Shown: positions 36,036 through 48,633 of the stretch, in pieces
How positions within the stretch are numbered: the first letter of the stretch is position 1
Layout: every line of letters begins with the position of its first letter
DNA from: Proliferodiscus dingleyae
Taxonomy: Eukaryota; Ascomycota; Leotiomycetes; Helotiales; Lachnaceae
Length of the DNA stretch: 64,000 nt
NCBI GenBank assembly: GCA_003988795.1
Contig: QYAK01000001.1
Coordinates: forward strand, 496,001 to 560,000
Direction of reading: 5' to 3'
Made by a program: the position numbers and the translations under genes
Notes under the pieces: generated by a model
Seen by the model: only the letters and a program-made list of their open reading frames with translations
Database searches by the model: none
Told to the model about the DNA's origin: nothing

Positions 36036-37012
36036 TCAGGTGGGAATAAAGTCCTTTGAGTCATCCTTTTGCTGAGTCGCCGATTCTGGAAAGGCAGCGA
36101 TCCCGGCAATAATGCCTATGATCATGAAGAATAGGGATATGATGCTCCATATCACACCCCAGCATTGCGAAGAGCCGCCGTACCTTTGGGCGAAGACTGA
36201 GGCGTCGGAGCTATTGACTTTCCGAAAGATAAGGTCGTCACACTATTCTAAGATCAGCGAGTATGAAAGGAAGACAAATCGCACAACATACGATATCCCA
36301 AACGCTGTAAAGCGCAGACATGACTCCAATGAAGAGCACCACATATTTCAGTGCCTCGGCATGGGCAATGAACCAGCACGCCACCAGTAGTCCGACCGCC
36401 AGGAGCACAGTGACAATGGTGAGCCAGTCCCTCCGCGCCCACCACAACGTAAGCAAGAAGCAGACGCCCAAAACTATGCTCGCGACTTTGCTCGCGACAA
36501 TATCGAAGCCGCAGAAGATCAGCAGCGCCCCGATCAGGGAGGAACCGAGATATCCAGCGGGCAATGTGACAGCGCTTATTCCACCCCGCATGTGCGTAAC
36601 CCCTCCCTCGCGCGGGTCGAGCGATATTGACTCGACTCGGCCGCCCGTGCAGCATGCTGTTATGGCGTGTCCGAATTCGTGGAATGCTATCACGAGCATC
36701 TAATGCCGATCTGTCAGGAGATCTCTAGAAGATCTTTTGTGGGGGGTGCTATCTTACCTTGAAGGGCCATAACGACCACCGCACATATGGGATGTTCCAA
36801 AGGAGCGCGATGACGACGATGTAGACTGCTATTATGCCCAGTGTGACTTTCTGCGCATCGTTGACGGTCAAGCTGCGTCGAAGAAGATGCGGCCCCGCTG
36901 CGACAGCTGCTCTCTTGGCATGTCGAAGTACTTGTTTCTTCACAGGCTGTTCTGTGAGGACTGAGCGCAGAGCTTCGATGTTGCGTGGTGTTGGAAGCAG
37001 TGTGGGCGCCAT
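36036..37012 (-). CDS. M50B-like membrane metallopeptidase
   Basis: Exons 37012-36758, 36699-36292 and 36242-36036 on the minus strand give 289 residues; introns of 58 and 49 nt keep phase. A first membrane segment (about 58-78, GIIAVYIVVIALLW) is followed by IAFHEFGHA, the HExxH zinc site of site-2-protease-like peptidases, at the start of exon 2. Further segments lie near 120-140, 155-175 and 190-225, and a last one near 255-275 (IISLFFMIIGIIAGIAA). The segment SLDPREGGVTHMRGG after the zinc site is typical of fungal and bacterial M50B-like proteins. These cleave or bind substrates within the membrane; the fungal members are uncharacterised. It sits between the synthase and the hydrolase but is a broadly conserved type, so I do not count it as a pathway gene. 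Confidence 0.85.
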
Positions 37013-37834
37013 ATATGCGAGACTGCGATATGACTTGGGGAAAGAGGATGAGAAAGGTGAAGAAAGAGGTCGAGGGTGGGTGGTTAAATCATGATAACAT
37101 TTTCACATTCCCCGTATCAAGCGACGCGTACTGCGACATGTCATGCATACTGCGCCTCGATGGGGCGTCAAGGGGCTGGAGCTGGAGATCCACGTCCCCT
37201 ATATTTAGCGAGCCCCTATGATTCTCGGTTAGGGTGACACGTGAGGGAGGTGGATACTCCAACACAGACTACGGCTGCGTTTGTGCAATATATATCGTCA
37301 AATTACAAGAAAGCCGCAGTCTTACATAGTCTTGACATCTATCATTCAACGGCTTTTCATTCGGGATCACTCACGTCTTAATTGATGAATGGAAAATCGC
37401 TCCTGGCGCTAGAAGACGATTCAAATCACTACGTATCAGAAGTGGTAACCAAGTCTCGTCTGCGCCTCAGGCAAGCTGAGGGCCTATTTCACTCATGTGA
37501 CACTCTGGAAGATTCTTTGATAGCTTTAACGATGTGAACAGCTTTCATTATATATATCTAAGAAGTTTCGGAACTTTCTACCTTCCGGCCGGTAGGATCT
37601 CAGCCCGCTGCTCACTTCCGATCGTCCAAAGCTCGATGTAATGCCTCGGCAACTGAACGGACTTAGAGTCCTTAAATACGAGCATATTAATTTGATCTGT
37701 TTCTTTGTTGTAAGGATATAAAACGCTAAGGGCGTCTTCGAAGATGCGGTAGTGTCGCCAGAACGTTGTCGGCTGATAGCTACAGCTTAACTGAGTTTCC
37801 ACAAACGCATCATTTATATTACTTTACCTGAACG
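37013..37834. other. Divergent promoter region between the M50-like and hydrolase genes
   Basis: 822 bases. A 74-codon frame at 37578-37802 (-) begins with ATG and looks protein-like (RHYIELWTIGSEQ), but it has no family match and lies in the expected promoter of the hydrolase; it may be a small gene or a relic. Otherwise nothing is seen. Confidence 0.4.
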
Positions 37835-38773
37835 ATGGGGATCCTCTCAACAATCGGCTCATATCTCAAGGCTTATCGCATTCGTTTTATAACTTCCATC
37901 TTCTTCATCCTCGATCGGCGCTACTCATATCCTATCCCGCCGCGCTACAACTTCAAGGTGTCTGTTCCTGTGAAGAACGGGACGATCAACGTCCTTTTCT
38001 ATGTACCCTCTTCCTACAAAGCTAGTGCAGGGCTGCTCCCTGTTATAGTCAACTTCCATGGCGGGAGCTGGTTGTATGGGACGCCGGAGAACGACGCCCG
38101 TTGGGCAGCTGAAGTCACTAAGGCGGGGTACATCGTTGCCAGTGTAGGATACAGACGCTGTCCCGAGTATGTGTATCCTACTCAGCTTGAAGACTGTGTC
38201 TCAGCCGTTATCTGGCTGAGGCAGCACATGAAAGAGTACGGTCTTGGACGCATGGTGCTAGGTGGATGGAGTGCGGGGGGAAATCTCGCACTGGCAACGG
38301 CATTGAAATTGCAAGACACCAAGAAGAGCGATGACATAGACCTAGCTGGTATATTGTCAATCTACCCATTGATTGACTTTGCCCAGAGTCGTGAAGAAAA
38401 AGAACGCACTTGTCGAATTGCGAGCGAGAAATCACGAACCCCAGAGAGTTTCAAGACTCTAAACGAAATCTATGTGTCTAAGGCGGATGATCTTTCCAGT
38501 CCTTACTTGTCCCCAGCGCTAGCACCAGATGAAAGTCTGCGAAAATTGCCCCACAACATAGCGTTGTACACTGTCGAATGGGACGTCCTGCGTGAAGAGG
38601 TTGAAACTTTCAGACAGAAGCTGAAGAGCCTGGGAAAGGTTGTTGGTGGCTATTGCATCGAGGAGACTGTGCACGCGTGGGATAAATTTCCAAGATTCAA
38701 GAAAGGCGACATGAAGAGAGATAAAATGTATGCTGATACACTCGAACAAGTACGCCTGATGATCGAGACTTGA
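37835..38773 (+). CDS. Alpha/beta hydrolase, HSL/acetyl-esterase type
   Basis: A single exon of 312 residues starting at the first ATG. The core has NFHGGSWLYGTP (oxyanion HGG), the nucleophile elbow GGWSAGGNLAL with Ser146, then YTVEWDVLREE with Asp250 and ETVHAWDKF with His280, so the catalytic triad is complete and in the normal order and spacing. A short hydrophobic N-terminus (about 15-27) could be a weak membrane anchor but is not a good signal peptide. These enzymes hydrolyse short-chain esters; in fungal clusters, similar hydrolases free polyketide chains from the ACP or cleave ester tails. It lies 2.3 kb from the synthase with only the M50-like gene between them. The synthase lacks its own release domain, so a releasing or tailoring role is a reasonable inference, but a general esterase is equally possible. 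Confidence 0.85.
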   Translation: MGILSTIGSYLKAYRIRFITSIFFILDRRYSYPIPPRYNFKVSVPVKNGTINVLFYVPSSYKASAGLLPVIVNFHGGSWLYGTPENDARWAAEVTKAGYIVASVGYRRCPEYVYPTQLEDCVSAVIWLRQHMKEYGLGRMVLGGWSAGGNLALATALKLQDTKKSDDIDLAGILSIYPLIDFAQSREEKERTCRIASEKSRTPESFKTLNEIYVSKADDLSSPYLSPALAPDESLRKLPHNIALYTVEWDVLREEVETFRQKLKSLGKVVGGYCIEETVHAWDKFPRFKKGDMKRDKMYADTLEQVRLMIET

Positions 38774-39990
38774 TCTCGGACTAGACCATCAAGCTTTCCT
38801 CTTTCACAATTATGTTACTTCGTCCTGAAGCAAGTCAAGATTTTCCAGCTCAGACCCTTCCCAAGACATTGTCGGGTTGACCCCTGAATAATGTTCGCTG
38901 GGACACTTTACGCAAATCATTTAGGCCACTACTACTTGAGTCGTTCATCGCTTCCCACATTGTTCAAACAAAGAGATGGCTCAACTGCCAGGGCAGTATT
39001 GCTTTATCGCAAATTTGATCTTCAACCAAGGCCTTGAAATGTTTTCGAGCCGACAGACTACAGAAGACAGAGTGTCGAAGCAGGCAAGCAAGCTTCACCA
39101 GGCCACTTCGAGGGACGATTCCAAAATCCAACAATCTCTATGTGGGTCTTTGTACAACTTAATTACTACGTAGTTGGTTGGTTGGTTAGTTACTGGTCAG
39201 TTAGTACTCGTAGCGGTTGTGTCAGCACACTCCTGGTCATTCCACTTTCAGCGTTCTCCCTTGTCTCAAAGTACGAAGTCGGCTATCAAGTGTTGTATGA
39301 CAACTCTTGAGAAAGATCGGTAAGTGAATACATGAGCTCGTATAGAAACTCACACAGGTTGTGGCTTTGAAAAATTGGGGATGGATGACAAGCTAACAGT
39401 TCGACATTTTACATATGCTCTTATCAGTATGAGAAAAATATAATGCACTTCCAATTGACGAATCAAGTCAGGATATTCAAGAGCCAGGATCGGGTGCAGA
39501 TCAGTCTTTGGGACTAGCGAAGGGTCGGGGATAATCCATGTCTTTTCGTCTCACTCTCCTCCACTATCAGTCCGGGGTGCTCGGATACTTCGAATACTGC
39601 TGATCGCAGACTATTGTAGATGATTTGTATCGCCACGGTTCATATTGCACGCAAGATCACATCATCCCCTCAACCTGCCTGTTTGGGCTCATCAGAGGTG
39701 TAAGCAATTCTCTTCGAACCTGCCTAATCCGGGTGATTATAGCTAATACGAGTGTATTCACTGCCCACGTATCTTCCCCCGTCTCATTTACCCGGTAAAT
39801 CGCGTCATTGCATGCGGCATCGCAAGAACGTCAAACCGTGACTACTCTGCATATAACGTTGCATTCTATATTCATGAAGCGCCTTTTTGCAGTCTCTTTT
39901 TTATACTCTGCACCTCCACTTCCACGGCCTCTCTCGTGATTTTTGGGCCGCACCAGTCTTCCCTCTTGTCTTCTCGTGGCCTCGAAAGTC
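38774..39990. other. Intergenic region upstream of the OPT transporter
   Basis: 1.2 kb. It holds a short GTTG microsatellite (39173-39187) and polypyrimidine tracts near the next start. No gene is recognised. Confidence 0.45.
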
Positions 39991-42573
39991 ATGGCAGCAT
40001 CCGACTCAGGAAAGTTGCCAGGTGGGGGTGAGGTGGACGTTATTGAGGTTTCCTCCTCTCCCAAGCATGATAGCCGCATTGTCAAAGAGAAGCCCAACGT
40101 AACTGGCGCCGATAAACAGATCCAGATTGAGAATGAGAAAGAGTCTTTTGGAGAGCCGCCGGCAGACGAAATCCAATATGTCAAGGGCCATCCTGTCATC
40201 CGAAGCGGTGAATATATCCACGCAGTCTCCACCTTCAGAGGGCGCTCGCTGATGCTGTATGACCAGGTGCTGATGTCTCGAAATTCATTGTGGATGCTCG
40301 AGATGATGGAGATCCGTCGTTGACCTTCCGATCCGTTTTCCTGGGTACCGCCTTCACGGCCCTGACAAGTGTAGGCAGATTTTCAGATCATTGATATTCT
40401 TTTTAGCGCGTGTCCACACAGGCATCTTCCTTGACGACTTTGGAGATTTCTCTAATTCTTCCCACATTGAGCAGTAGTGACTCTGAAAGTATAGGTGATC
40501 ACGATGCTCTACGTTTTCAAGCCATACCAGGTTACGATTTCATCTATTTTTATACAAAGTAAGTACAGTACTCTCACTCCTGCCCGGAATCAGGTAGAGG
40601 AATCCATTCAATTAACACTTCACTCTATAGTATTCGTCTTCATCGTCGGTGAGGCATGGGCTCTGCTAACTCCCCGTCCTGAGCTATTTCGCTGGAAATG
40701 GCTGCAGAGCACTCTACGATTTCTCAATTCTGGCCAGCACTTCGGCATCAAAGAACATGTCATTGCGTCTCTCATCGCCTCTTCTGGCAACAATGGCCTC
40801 TCTGGTGTAGAGATTTACGCTGTTGAGAGGCTGTTCTATAATCACACCGTGCAAGCCTCTACGGCGGTTCTGGGCACCTTTTCCATTTCGCTCTGCGGAT
40901 TTGTCGTAGCTGGCCTGCTCCGGCCCTTGATTGTGTACCCAGCCGAGATGGTATACTGGACTACTCTACCACAGGTCGTGCTCTTTCAGGCTTTTCACTT
41001 CGACCCGCTGGCCAATAAGAAACGGCTCACCAAGTTCGGCATAGCCTTTGGGATCTCAGCTGTGTGGGAGTTCTTTCCTGCGTACATCATTCCGTGGTTT
41101 GGAGGACTTTCCATATTTTGTCTAGCATCTATCAACGCTGCACCGAATGTTCGAAAGACATTCGCAACGATTTTTGGTGGAGCATCCTCTAATGAAGGAG
41201 TTGGTCTATTGAATTTCGGCTTGGACTGGCAATACATTCAGAGCCAGTATCTTTCCTTGCCATTCAAGTTCCAGCTCAACTCCTGGATCGGTTACGTGAT
41301 CTATTACTGTGCCATGCTTGGATTATATTACAATAATGTGTGGGATGCGAAGACCTTTCCATTCATGTCGAGCTCGCTCTTTAAGAGTAATGGCTCAGTC
41401 TTCCATACTTCTGCAATCACGAACGGCGAAGGGACCATCGATTTCGATGCGCTCGATGCTATCGGCGTCCCATCTCTGACGTCTAGCACAGTATGGGGCT
41501 ACTTCAGCCAGAACCTGGCCATTGGAGCATTGATCTCACATGTCATCATTTTCTACAGGAAGGACATAGTCCAGGCATGGAGGCAAGCACGGAACAAGAC
41601 CCAGCCCGACATACATTACCAGGCGATGCTCAAATACAAGGAGGTGCCCCTCTGGTGGTACTTGGCGCTCTTCGTCTTAGCTTTCTTCGCCGGCTTGATC
41701 ATTACCATCAGACCGGGGACGACACTTCCAGCCTGGGGCTATATAATAGCGCTCCTGTTGGGTGCATTTATTGCTCCTTTCTCCTGCATCCTGTACGGCC
41801 TTTACGGAAACGGTATCGCCACCAACCAGATATCAAAGATGGTTGCTGGTGCTCTGCATCCCGGCCGGCCGCTGGCCAACCTCTACTTTGCCAGCTGGTC
41901 ACATCAAGTCATCCTCCTGGCTGTCAATCTCGCAAACTGGCTCAAAGTTGGACAGTACACAAAGGTGCCCCATCGCGTCATGTTCATAACACAGATCTAC
42001 GGAACCCTGCTGGGAGCTGCTTTCAACTACATCGTCATGACGACCATCGTGACGAACAAACGCGAGATCCTTCTCGACCCAGAGGGCAACAGTGTTTGGA
42101 GCGGCTCGGTGATACAGAGCTACAACACGCAGGCCGTCACATGGGCACTGGCAAAGCAGGTCTACAGCATCAACGGGCGCTACCTCATCGTGCCTCTTGG
42201 CCTGGCCTTCGGTCTCGTACTCCCCGCTCTGCACTGGGGCCTGAACAGAGCTCTTCCCTTCACGAAGAAGTGGCCGCTCAACACCACATTCATAGCCTCA
42301 TTCGCAGGTCTGAATTACGTCGGAAACACATCGTGGATCTGGTCTTCCATTGCGGTAGGCGTCTTCTCGCAGTTCTGGCTTCGGCGCCGCATGCCGCGGA
42401 TCTATAACAAATATAACTATCTCATCGGAGCCGCATTGGATGGAGGCTCCCAGATCGTTATATTCATTCTCTCCTTCGCCGTCTTCGGTGCAGGTGGTAA
42501 GAGCGTACTATTCCCGACATACTTTGGGAATCCGTCGGGCAACCCAGATCATTGTGCGGCGGCGAGTGACTAG
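39991..42573 (+). CDS. OPT-family oligopeptide/metal-siderophore transporter
   Basis: Four exons: 39991-40207, 40267-40370, 40495-40558 and 40631-42573, giving 775 residues; every junction restores the family sequence (for example SGADVSKFIVDARDDGDP after the first intron and SVITMLYVFKP after the second). The N-terminal 60 residues are hydrophilic. About 12-14 membrane segments follow. The region with LTFRSVFLGTAFTALTS, IKEHVIASLIASS and the late LNYVGNTSWIWSSIAVG is characteristic of fungal OPT carriers of the plasma membrane or vacuole, which take up small peptides, glutathione conjugates or metal chelates with protons. The length is within the family range. It ends 327 bases before the convergent Sec7 gene. 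Its nearness to the polyketide locus could mean product or substrate transport, but OPT genes are common and the link is weak. Confidence 0.9.
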
Positions 42574-42900
42574 ATGAAAGGCAGCAACCGCAAGTAGATA
42601 GCGCAATTAATCACATTCAGCAAAACTTTGATCAACTGCAAACTTGATCCGAAGCGTAGCAGGACATCGATATGGGGCTTTAGCCACAACTTCTTTTCAC
42701 CGGAAAAAGCGTGCCATGTTTGCTTTCTTTGACCAAGCCCTCTGGTCAATGTAAATTACTTTGATTCTATACAGTGACCCAGTAGACCACCAGACGCCAT
42801 CTATGCCATTCAACATGTCATCGAATCGCTCTTTCCCTTCTTTTGAGAGATCCAAAAAGAAAGATCTCACTATCTTGGACTACTGTACAATACAATTACC
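42574..42900. other. Convergent intergenic region
   Basis: 327 bases between the 3' ends of the transporter and the Sec7 gene; nothing notable. Confidence 0.5.
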
Positions 42901-45900
42901 TTATACAGGCGCAACTTCCTTCTTCGCCTCATCCCCTTTACCGTTCTTCTTCTCCTCGACTGCAGCAGGCACAGGCTTTGGATCCAGATCCAGATCCTTT
43001 CTTAGATCAGGCAAGAACCTATCAATCCGCTTCCACGTCTCCGTCCATAGCTTCTCTCCCGATGGGTCCTGCGAGGGCGGGACGAGATAGCCCGAGGAGG
43101 ACATGACAAGGAGAATGTTCTTCAGTGATTCAGGGACTGCTTCTTCCTATATCACGCACAAGTCAGCAACGTCTCAGAGAAGAAAAGATACCCCAGCTTG
43201 AAAAAATGGGCAAAAGAGAGGACATAAACAAAGGAAGAACATACCAAGCTATCCCCCTGCCCACTGTTCATTAATCTATCCATGATATCTAGTATCTTCA
43301 ACCACAAATCCAGCATCCCCTCCCATTTACTCAGCAATACCAGATAATGCAAGAATATCTTGCAGAGCAGCGTTGCAGCCTGTACCCTGGTCTCACTCAT
43401 GCCCACCGGGTCAGAAGAGTAGACTTCCGGCTTGAGTAGACGCACAATGAGCGGAAAGAGCACTTCGCTAAATATAGCGGTCCACTCCTCATGCTCTCCC
43501 GACGTCAGCTCAGGAGAGAGGAGGGTGCGTTGCAATGAGGCGAAGGCTTGATGTCGTATCTCGCGACATGGATTCGTACATTGCGTTGTCAAAGCCCTGA
43601 AAATTGGGGACCAGTACGCTGCCCAGGCCTCTCTGCTTTCCAGATGGCTCTGCTGCATCAGAACCGGGATCCTCGTCGTGAGTGAGTAGATCATCGTTAT
43701 AGCTTTGACACCTCGCGCGACCGCTGCGTCGACTTGTGGCTGCTTAATGGGGGGCTTTTGGGGTTGTCCTCGTCGCTGCATCCGTTTATCCTGTTTTTGT
43801 TCGTGTGAGGAGCCGACGCTTCCAGCCGAGGCGAAGTCGTTCAAAAGCTTGACAGCAGATTCATAGTTGTCAGCCATGACTGTTGGAGGTGACCCGACAG
43901 CGACACCTTCTAAGATCTCGAACACAGTTGGCGCGGACTGAGTGTTGCTTGTGAGACTTCGCAATATGACCCAGAAGTCAGGAGATGTCATAATCTCATT
44001 TCTGAGAGGGCCTGGCTCGTTGATGCATTGTTTTAATCCTTCTAGAACAAGCGTAGCTGATTTGTCAAACAGATCTTTCTTCAGGCTAGAAATTGTGTGA
44101 AGCACGACTGGGACGCGGATAAAGGAGTGTTCCTATGATTATTAGCATTGCTTCCAGCACAAGTCATAGTACGGCATACGTAGCTAGCATGGAGGAGTTG
44201 AAGGAGGTAGAATAGCGTCCTAGAAACCATGATACTGTGATAGCTAGCTGCATTGCGCACCACATTCTGTAATGCCTCTGCGACGACCTCTCCAAGGGCA
44301 GCGACTGTCTCACTATCTTTAAGTGCGAGCACAGTCACAAACTCTAGTAGATAGGTTATTGAAGGATCATAGACGGGTCCGGTTGGACTCTTTGGACTGT
44401 TTGCTGGGACTGGGGATTCGGTCTCCGTCTTGACGCTGATGACTATTGGTGTCGGGTCATCTGGAATTTGCGAGAGCAAAGCTTCGACGAGTGGCTTCAG
44501 CGAATTTACCGGCATGTCGCTATAATTATCAGTACTCAAGAAACATTGATGGAACAAAGAGACTAACACTACGTTTGCGAAAAGGTCTCCCATATAGCAG
44601 GCATTTATACAGTCCACTGTACACAGCGTACTCTCCAGCTCTTCGTCAGATGGTTCGGGTGGATCATCTGCAGCGTAGCTAGAGATATACGATGTGAAAG
44701 CAGAGAAGAGACCAGTATCGTTAGACTTCGGACCTCGATCTATTACTTGTGATGGATTCTGTAATGGTATAGAAGGAATATCTAGGCGATTGGGTGCGAA
44801 GAAGGGAGGTATTAAGGAGTTAACGAAGAGGTTCAGCCAAATGCGCACGATCTGTCCAAGTCAGCATTGTTGCCTCTCTGGATAGAATTTTATCACTTAC
44901 ATGTTTCCAGCTATCCTTAATGATGGTCTCACTTCCTGTGACCACTCGGAATAGCACCACGGTGGCCAGCTGTGCCTTGAAGTCTCGCCCGAACTTGACC
45001 GCAAGCTCACTGACCATCACGCTGTTCTCACCTACTTGGATCTCGGTATTGAGAGCTGTATTCGAGGGGGTCTCCGTTGAAAGGGTAGTGATATAGCTCA
45101 AGCAATATACAACTTGGTCTACAGCCTCGGTCAGACCATATTTCGCAGCTATCCGAGCGCACTGATCGAAGCCGGTAATAACTCGCGAGAAGACAGCGTC
45201 ATCGCTAGCAGACATGAACACGTACGACAAGGTAGCCACCACAGGCTTCCAAGTCGCAGCAAACATGTCTGCATCGAAGATATTCGTGTCGCAGAGTACT
45301 AGATCCCCAGCTGTGCCCGTCTTTAGCAGGAGCTCTCGCCAAGCATAATCAAAGGCATGCTTATTATCATGCTCATCCGGCAGAATGATCTCATTTGACT
45401 TGATCTCTTCGAATATTGCTTGTAAATACCCTGTATCAAAATCCTGACCACCATTCACACCTCTGAGATTCTTCGCAAAATCCTCATACTGCATGCGGGC
45501 TTTGATCTTGGTGCTATGTTGATCCACATTTAACATGATGATGGCGTATGAAAGTACGAAAATGGCGTCCTTATCGGAGATGCTTTCAGGCTTGGCGCTT
45601 CTAATATAGTGTTCCGAGAATACGGTGACGATGCGCTCAATCAAAGCCGATTCTCCTGGCAACCGGAAAGATTCCAAGAGCATACGTAGGGCTTCATCTA
45701 CTCTTTTTCCCGCGAAATCGAAGGAACTCATGAGTGCTTCTAGGAAAGCTTCGTTACCCTTCTTCGCGATGAACTCTCCAAATACTTTCTTCGAGATGCG
45801 AGTTGTTCCTTTCAGAAATCGAGCCACGGATACAGCATCCGAAGGATCTTCGATAATACCCTGTGAGCTGAGATATGCTAAGCCTGCCTTCGGGTTCTCG

Positions 45901-47963
45901 TTGAATTTGGAAGCTCCACGAACAATGAGCCTTTTCCTCCTCCGCTGCTCCTGCAATCTTACAACTTCGGGGTAGCCTTCATACCTAGGCTCGTCGTCGA
46001 GCCTATCAGCAACAAACTGGATATAGCCCAATAAAGCATCCAGGCATAGCGGTGGAACACTTGTAGTGCTCCAAGTCGCTGAATCCGGAATTGCATTCCG
46101 AGACAAGAGACCAACCATATCCTCACACAGATCTGCTCGGTCGACCTCGCAGTCATAGTTGACGAATAGCTCAACCATAAAACTAGGTATTCGTGCCAGG
46201 GCGCCTACACTCTCAACCATGGCCTCCCTCGCATCAGGTTTTCTCGATCCACCTTCCATGCCTAGCTTTTGGCGATCCTGGACAGGCACTGGCGTTGCTC
46301 TGCCACTCCCTGGTTGAGATGGCGGAGGCTTGACTAACTTAGGAGCTTGGGGAACACCCGCATACAGAGACGGATCAATGCCCGGCTCTCTAGGAATTTC
46401 CACCCGAGGATGTAGACACGCTACTAGATATGACAAGAACAGTTCTTGCTGCAATTTTAAAACGCCTCTGCACGTTGCTAGTAAGGTCCCAGCAACAATG
46501 AGAGATTCGTGTAGAATAGCCATGTTGTCAGACCGAACCAGTTGGAAGAGGTATCTGCAGAGGCGATCCTCTGCTAAGGATGCAAGACTAGGATGCTTAG
46601 CAATTGACGGTCCCGCAACCTCCAATGCGACATCGATGATCCGTAAAGCCATAACTCTCATAGTATCAGCATGCTGCTTGTCGTGAGGATCTAGCAGGTC
46701 CACGAGCACCCTGAAAAGTTCCCGTATTGATGGTAAGGAATACGGCTTTATGGGAGGCTCATCAGATGACTCCGACGCAGGTCGAACTCCAACTTCCGAG
46801 GCATTGTCCAAAGAAAATGGCTTTGATGGTCCATTCCTCGTTTTCTCGAAGCTCGTGGAGGGTGTCGAGTCTGTCGGGGGAGCTGCCAGAGAGGACTTAA
46901 CCGCATCATTGGTATTGGCCGACGGGTCCATCTTGACTGTATTCATATCATCCTTCGTCTTCTCATCTAGAGCCTCTAAGTCGTCTCCTGCCTCGATCTC
47001 CAAGTTTTTTAAGCGCTCAAAAATGACCTGGCACATCTTGACCATTGACATCTCCGCCGACCTCCTCAGAAGTTCAGACAACCTTGACTGGCAGCACATA
47101 CTTAGCCCAGTCTCCATCATCTCGCAGACGCTCTCGTCGCTTAATAGATCCCCGCCGGGCCCCGATAGCATGCCTTCCATGAGCTTCAATATCCTCAGTA
47201 AGACAATTTCATCTGCGGCTGAGTCGCTGGCCTCGAACCTGCAATGCGTAATTGCAGCTGACAAGCTCTGCATAGCGAGTGGAAGCCGGGGAGATTCGGT
47301 AGAGATCAGGTTGTAGGAGAAGAACTTTGTTATGGCCACGAGAGCAAGGGAGGTGATGGGTGCAGATGTCGCTGAAGCTTGGATAACCTGTAGGAAAGGA
47401 TGAAGGAGCGATGGCGTATCGAATTTATGGATATCTGTTGTTCAATATAGCTCATTAGCATGTTCTCTTTCCTAAATATTTAGTTATTCGAGTGTAATCC
47501 TACCTTTACAGCCAACCAGCTCCCTTCTCAACCGTCCAAACCCTGCCATCAGCGGATTATCCTGCATGCTCTTCCCCTTCTTCCCTCTCAAGCCCCATCT
47601 ATTGGCAAGCCCTCCATCATCTTCTTCCCAACCACTGCTACTCCTGCTTTTGCTCTTCCTCTCGTCCCTCGGTGTGTTAGGCCGAGAATTCTGCATTGGC
47701 GCTGCGGAGCTGCCACCGAGGATCGCAGAGACGGAGGAGTGAGCCCAGCGTGCATGCTTTCGCATGGCAGAGGTGACGGTGATGCATTCTGTGGTGATGA
47801 GAGCGACAGGGTCGACGGCCACCGAGACGGGAGCCCGATGTGAGATGCCATTTGAGTGCGCCATTCTGGATCTATAAGAGGAATAGGGACGAGCGGAAGA
47901 TGTGACAGGAATAGTTGTCTGTGGTGAGACTAGGTGGTCCGCAGAATGGGCTTCATTGCTCAT
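42901..47963 (-). CDS. GEA1: Golgi ARF guanine-nucleotide exchange factor of the Gea1/Gea2/GBF1 type
   Basis: Five exons on the minus strand: 47963-47504, 47434-44901, 44851-44180, 44132-43245 and 43146-42901, giving 1599 residues, normal for fungal GBF1. Order: a Ser/Pro-rich start, the DCB domain from about 155 (LLHPFLQVI..ITSLALVAITKF), HUS-type sequence near 540-580 (VELFVNYDCEVDR), the Sec7 domain about 655-845 with the catalytic glutamate in FRLPGESALIERI and the helix ending YAIIMLNVDQHS, then C-terminal HDS helices. It activates ARF1 on Golgi membranes for COPI coat formation. At 44529-44581 the third exon contains a stretch with intron-like ends (GTAGTG to TATAG, 53 nt), but removing it would break the frame, so I keep it; it encodes about 18 extra residues. 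The start is the first ATG in frame. Confidence 0.9.
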
Positions 47964-48633
47964 GTTGTACTCGAATCGGCAGGGAGCATGGATGCAAGCT
48001 CGTCCTTTGATATTCGCGGCCCTATGTAGCAACTTCCCGGGCGAATAATGAACAGACAGCAATCGACTGCTGGTGCTTTGAACACTGTCCGTGTCCACCG
48101 AGTTGGGATGAAGAAAGAGATATAAATGTTCGCCAGGCTGTCTAAATGTTTCTGGCCGAGCGAGGTGTCCAATCGCGATTAGTGACACGTGACTGTCATC
48201 ACACCCGCTACATCTGGAGAACCAAACTTGGTAGCGCAGGTTTAAAAGGCAGTCATGAATGGATTTTCAGAAGATACATTTTCTTGAATTGCGCACGCGC
48301 TATATGTGTCCCGCTCCTCTATAATTTTACAGAAATATCCCAGATTACACTACAAAGAGCTTGGGAAAGCACTCTGATGAGAGACGCTTAGATCGCCTGA
48401 TTTAAGACTATATGCGATTCCAACCCAATGCTTAACATCTCAATAAGTCATTCAGACCCGTAGATCTGTGAATATAGAATTCCTCATAGGAATTTATAAT
48501 AGTGTTCTTCCCATGAAAGGGAGCTTGATCATGACCGAAGTCACTCAGGAGGAGCAGTTGTTCCTGCCGATAGCCTTTTCAAGCTCTGGATTTTGGTCAA
48601 TACAGAGAATTGACAAGTTTTGAAGGGTCCAAC
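47964..48633. other. Upstream region of the Sec7 gene and 3' region of ANP1
   Basis: 670 bases. The Sec7 frame stays open upstream to 48188 but contains no earlier ATG, so I treat it as 5' UTR/promoter. No other gene is seen. Confidence 0.5.

Noticed and set aside
36036..37012. M50-like gene as a member of the polyketide cluster
   Set aside because: The family is broadly conserved in fungi and has no known biosynthetic role; position alone is not enough.
41493..42407. 304-codon frame inside the transporter gene
   Set aside because: Alternative frame of the OPT exon, rich in His/Arg/Ser; a shadow.
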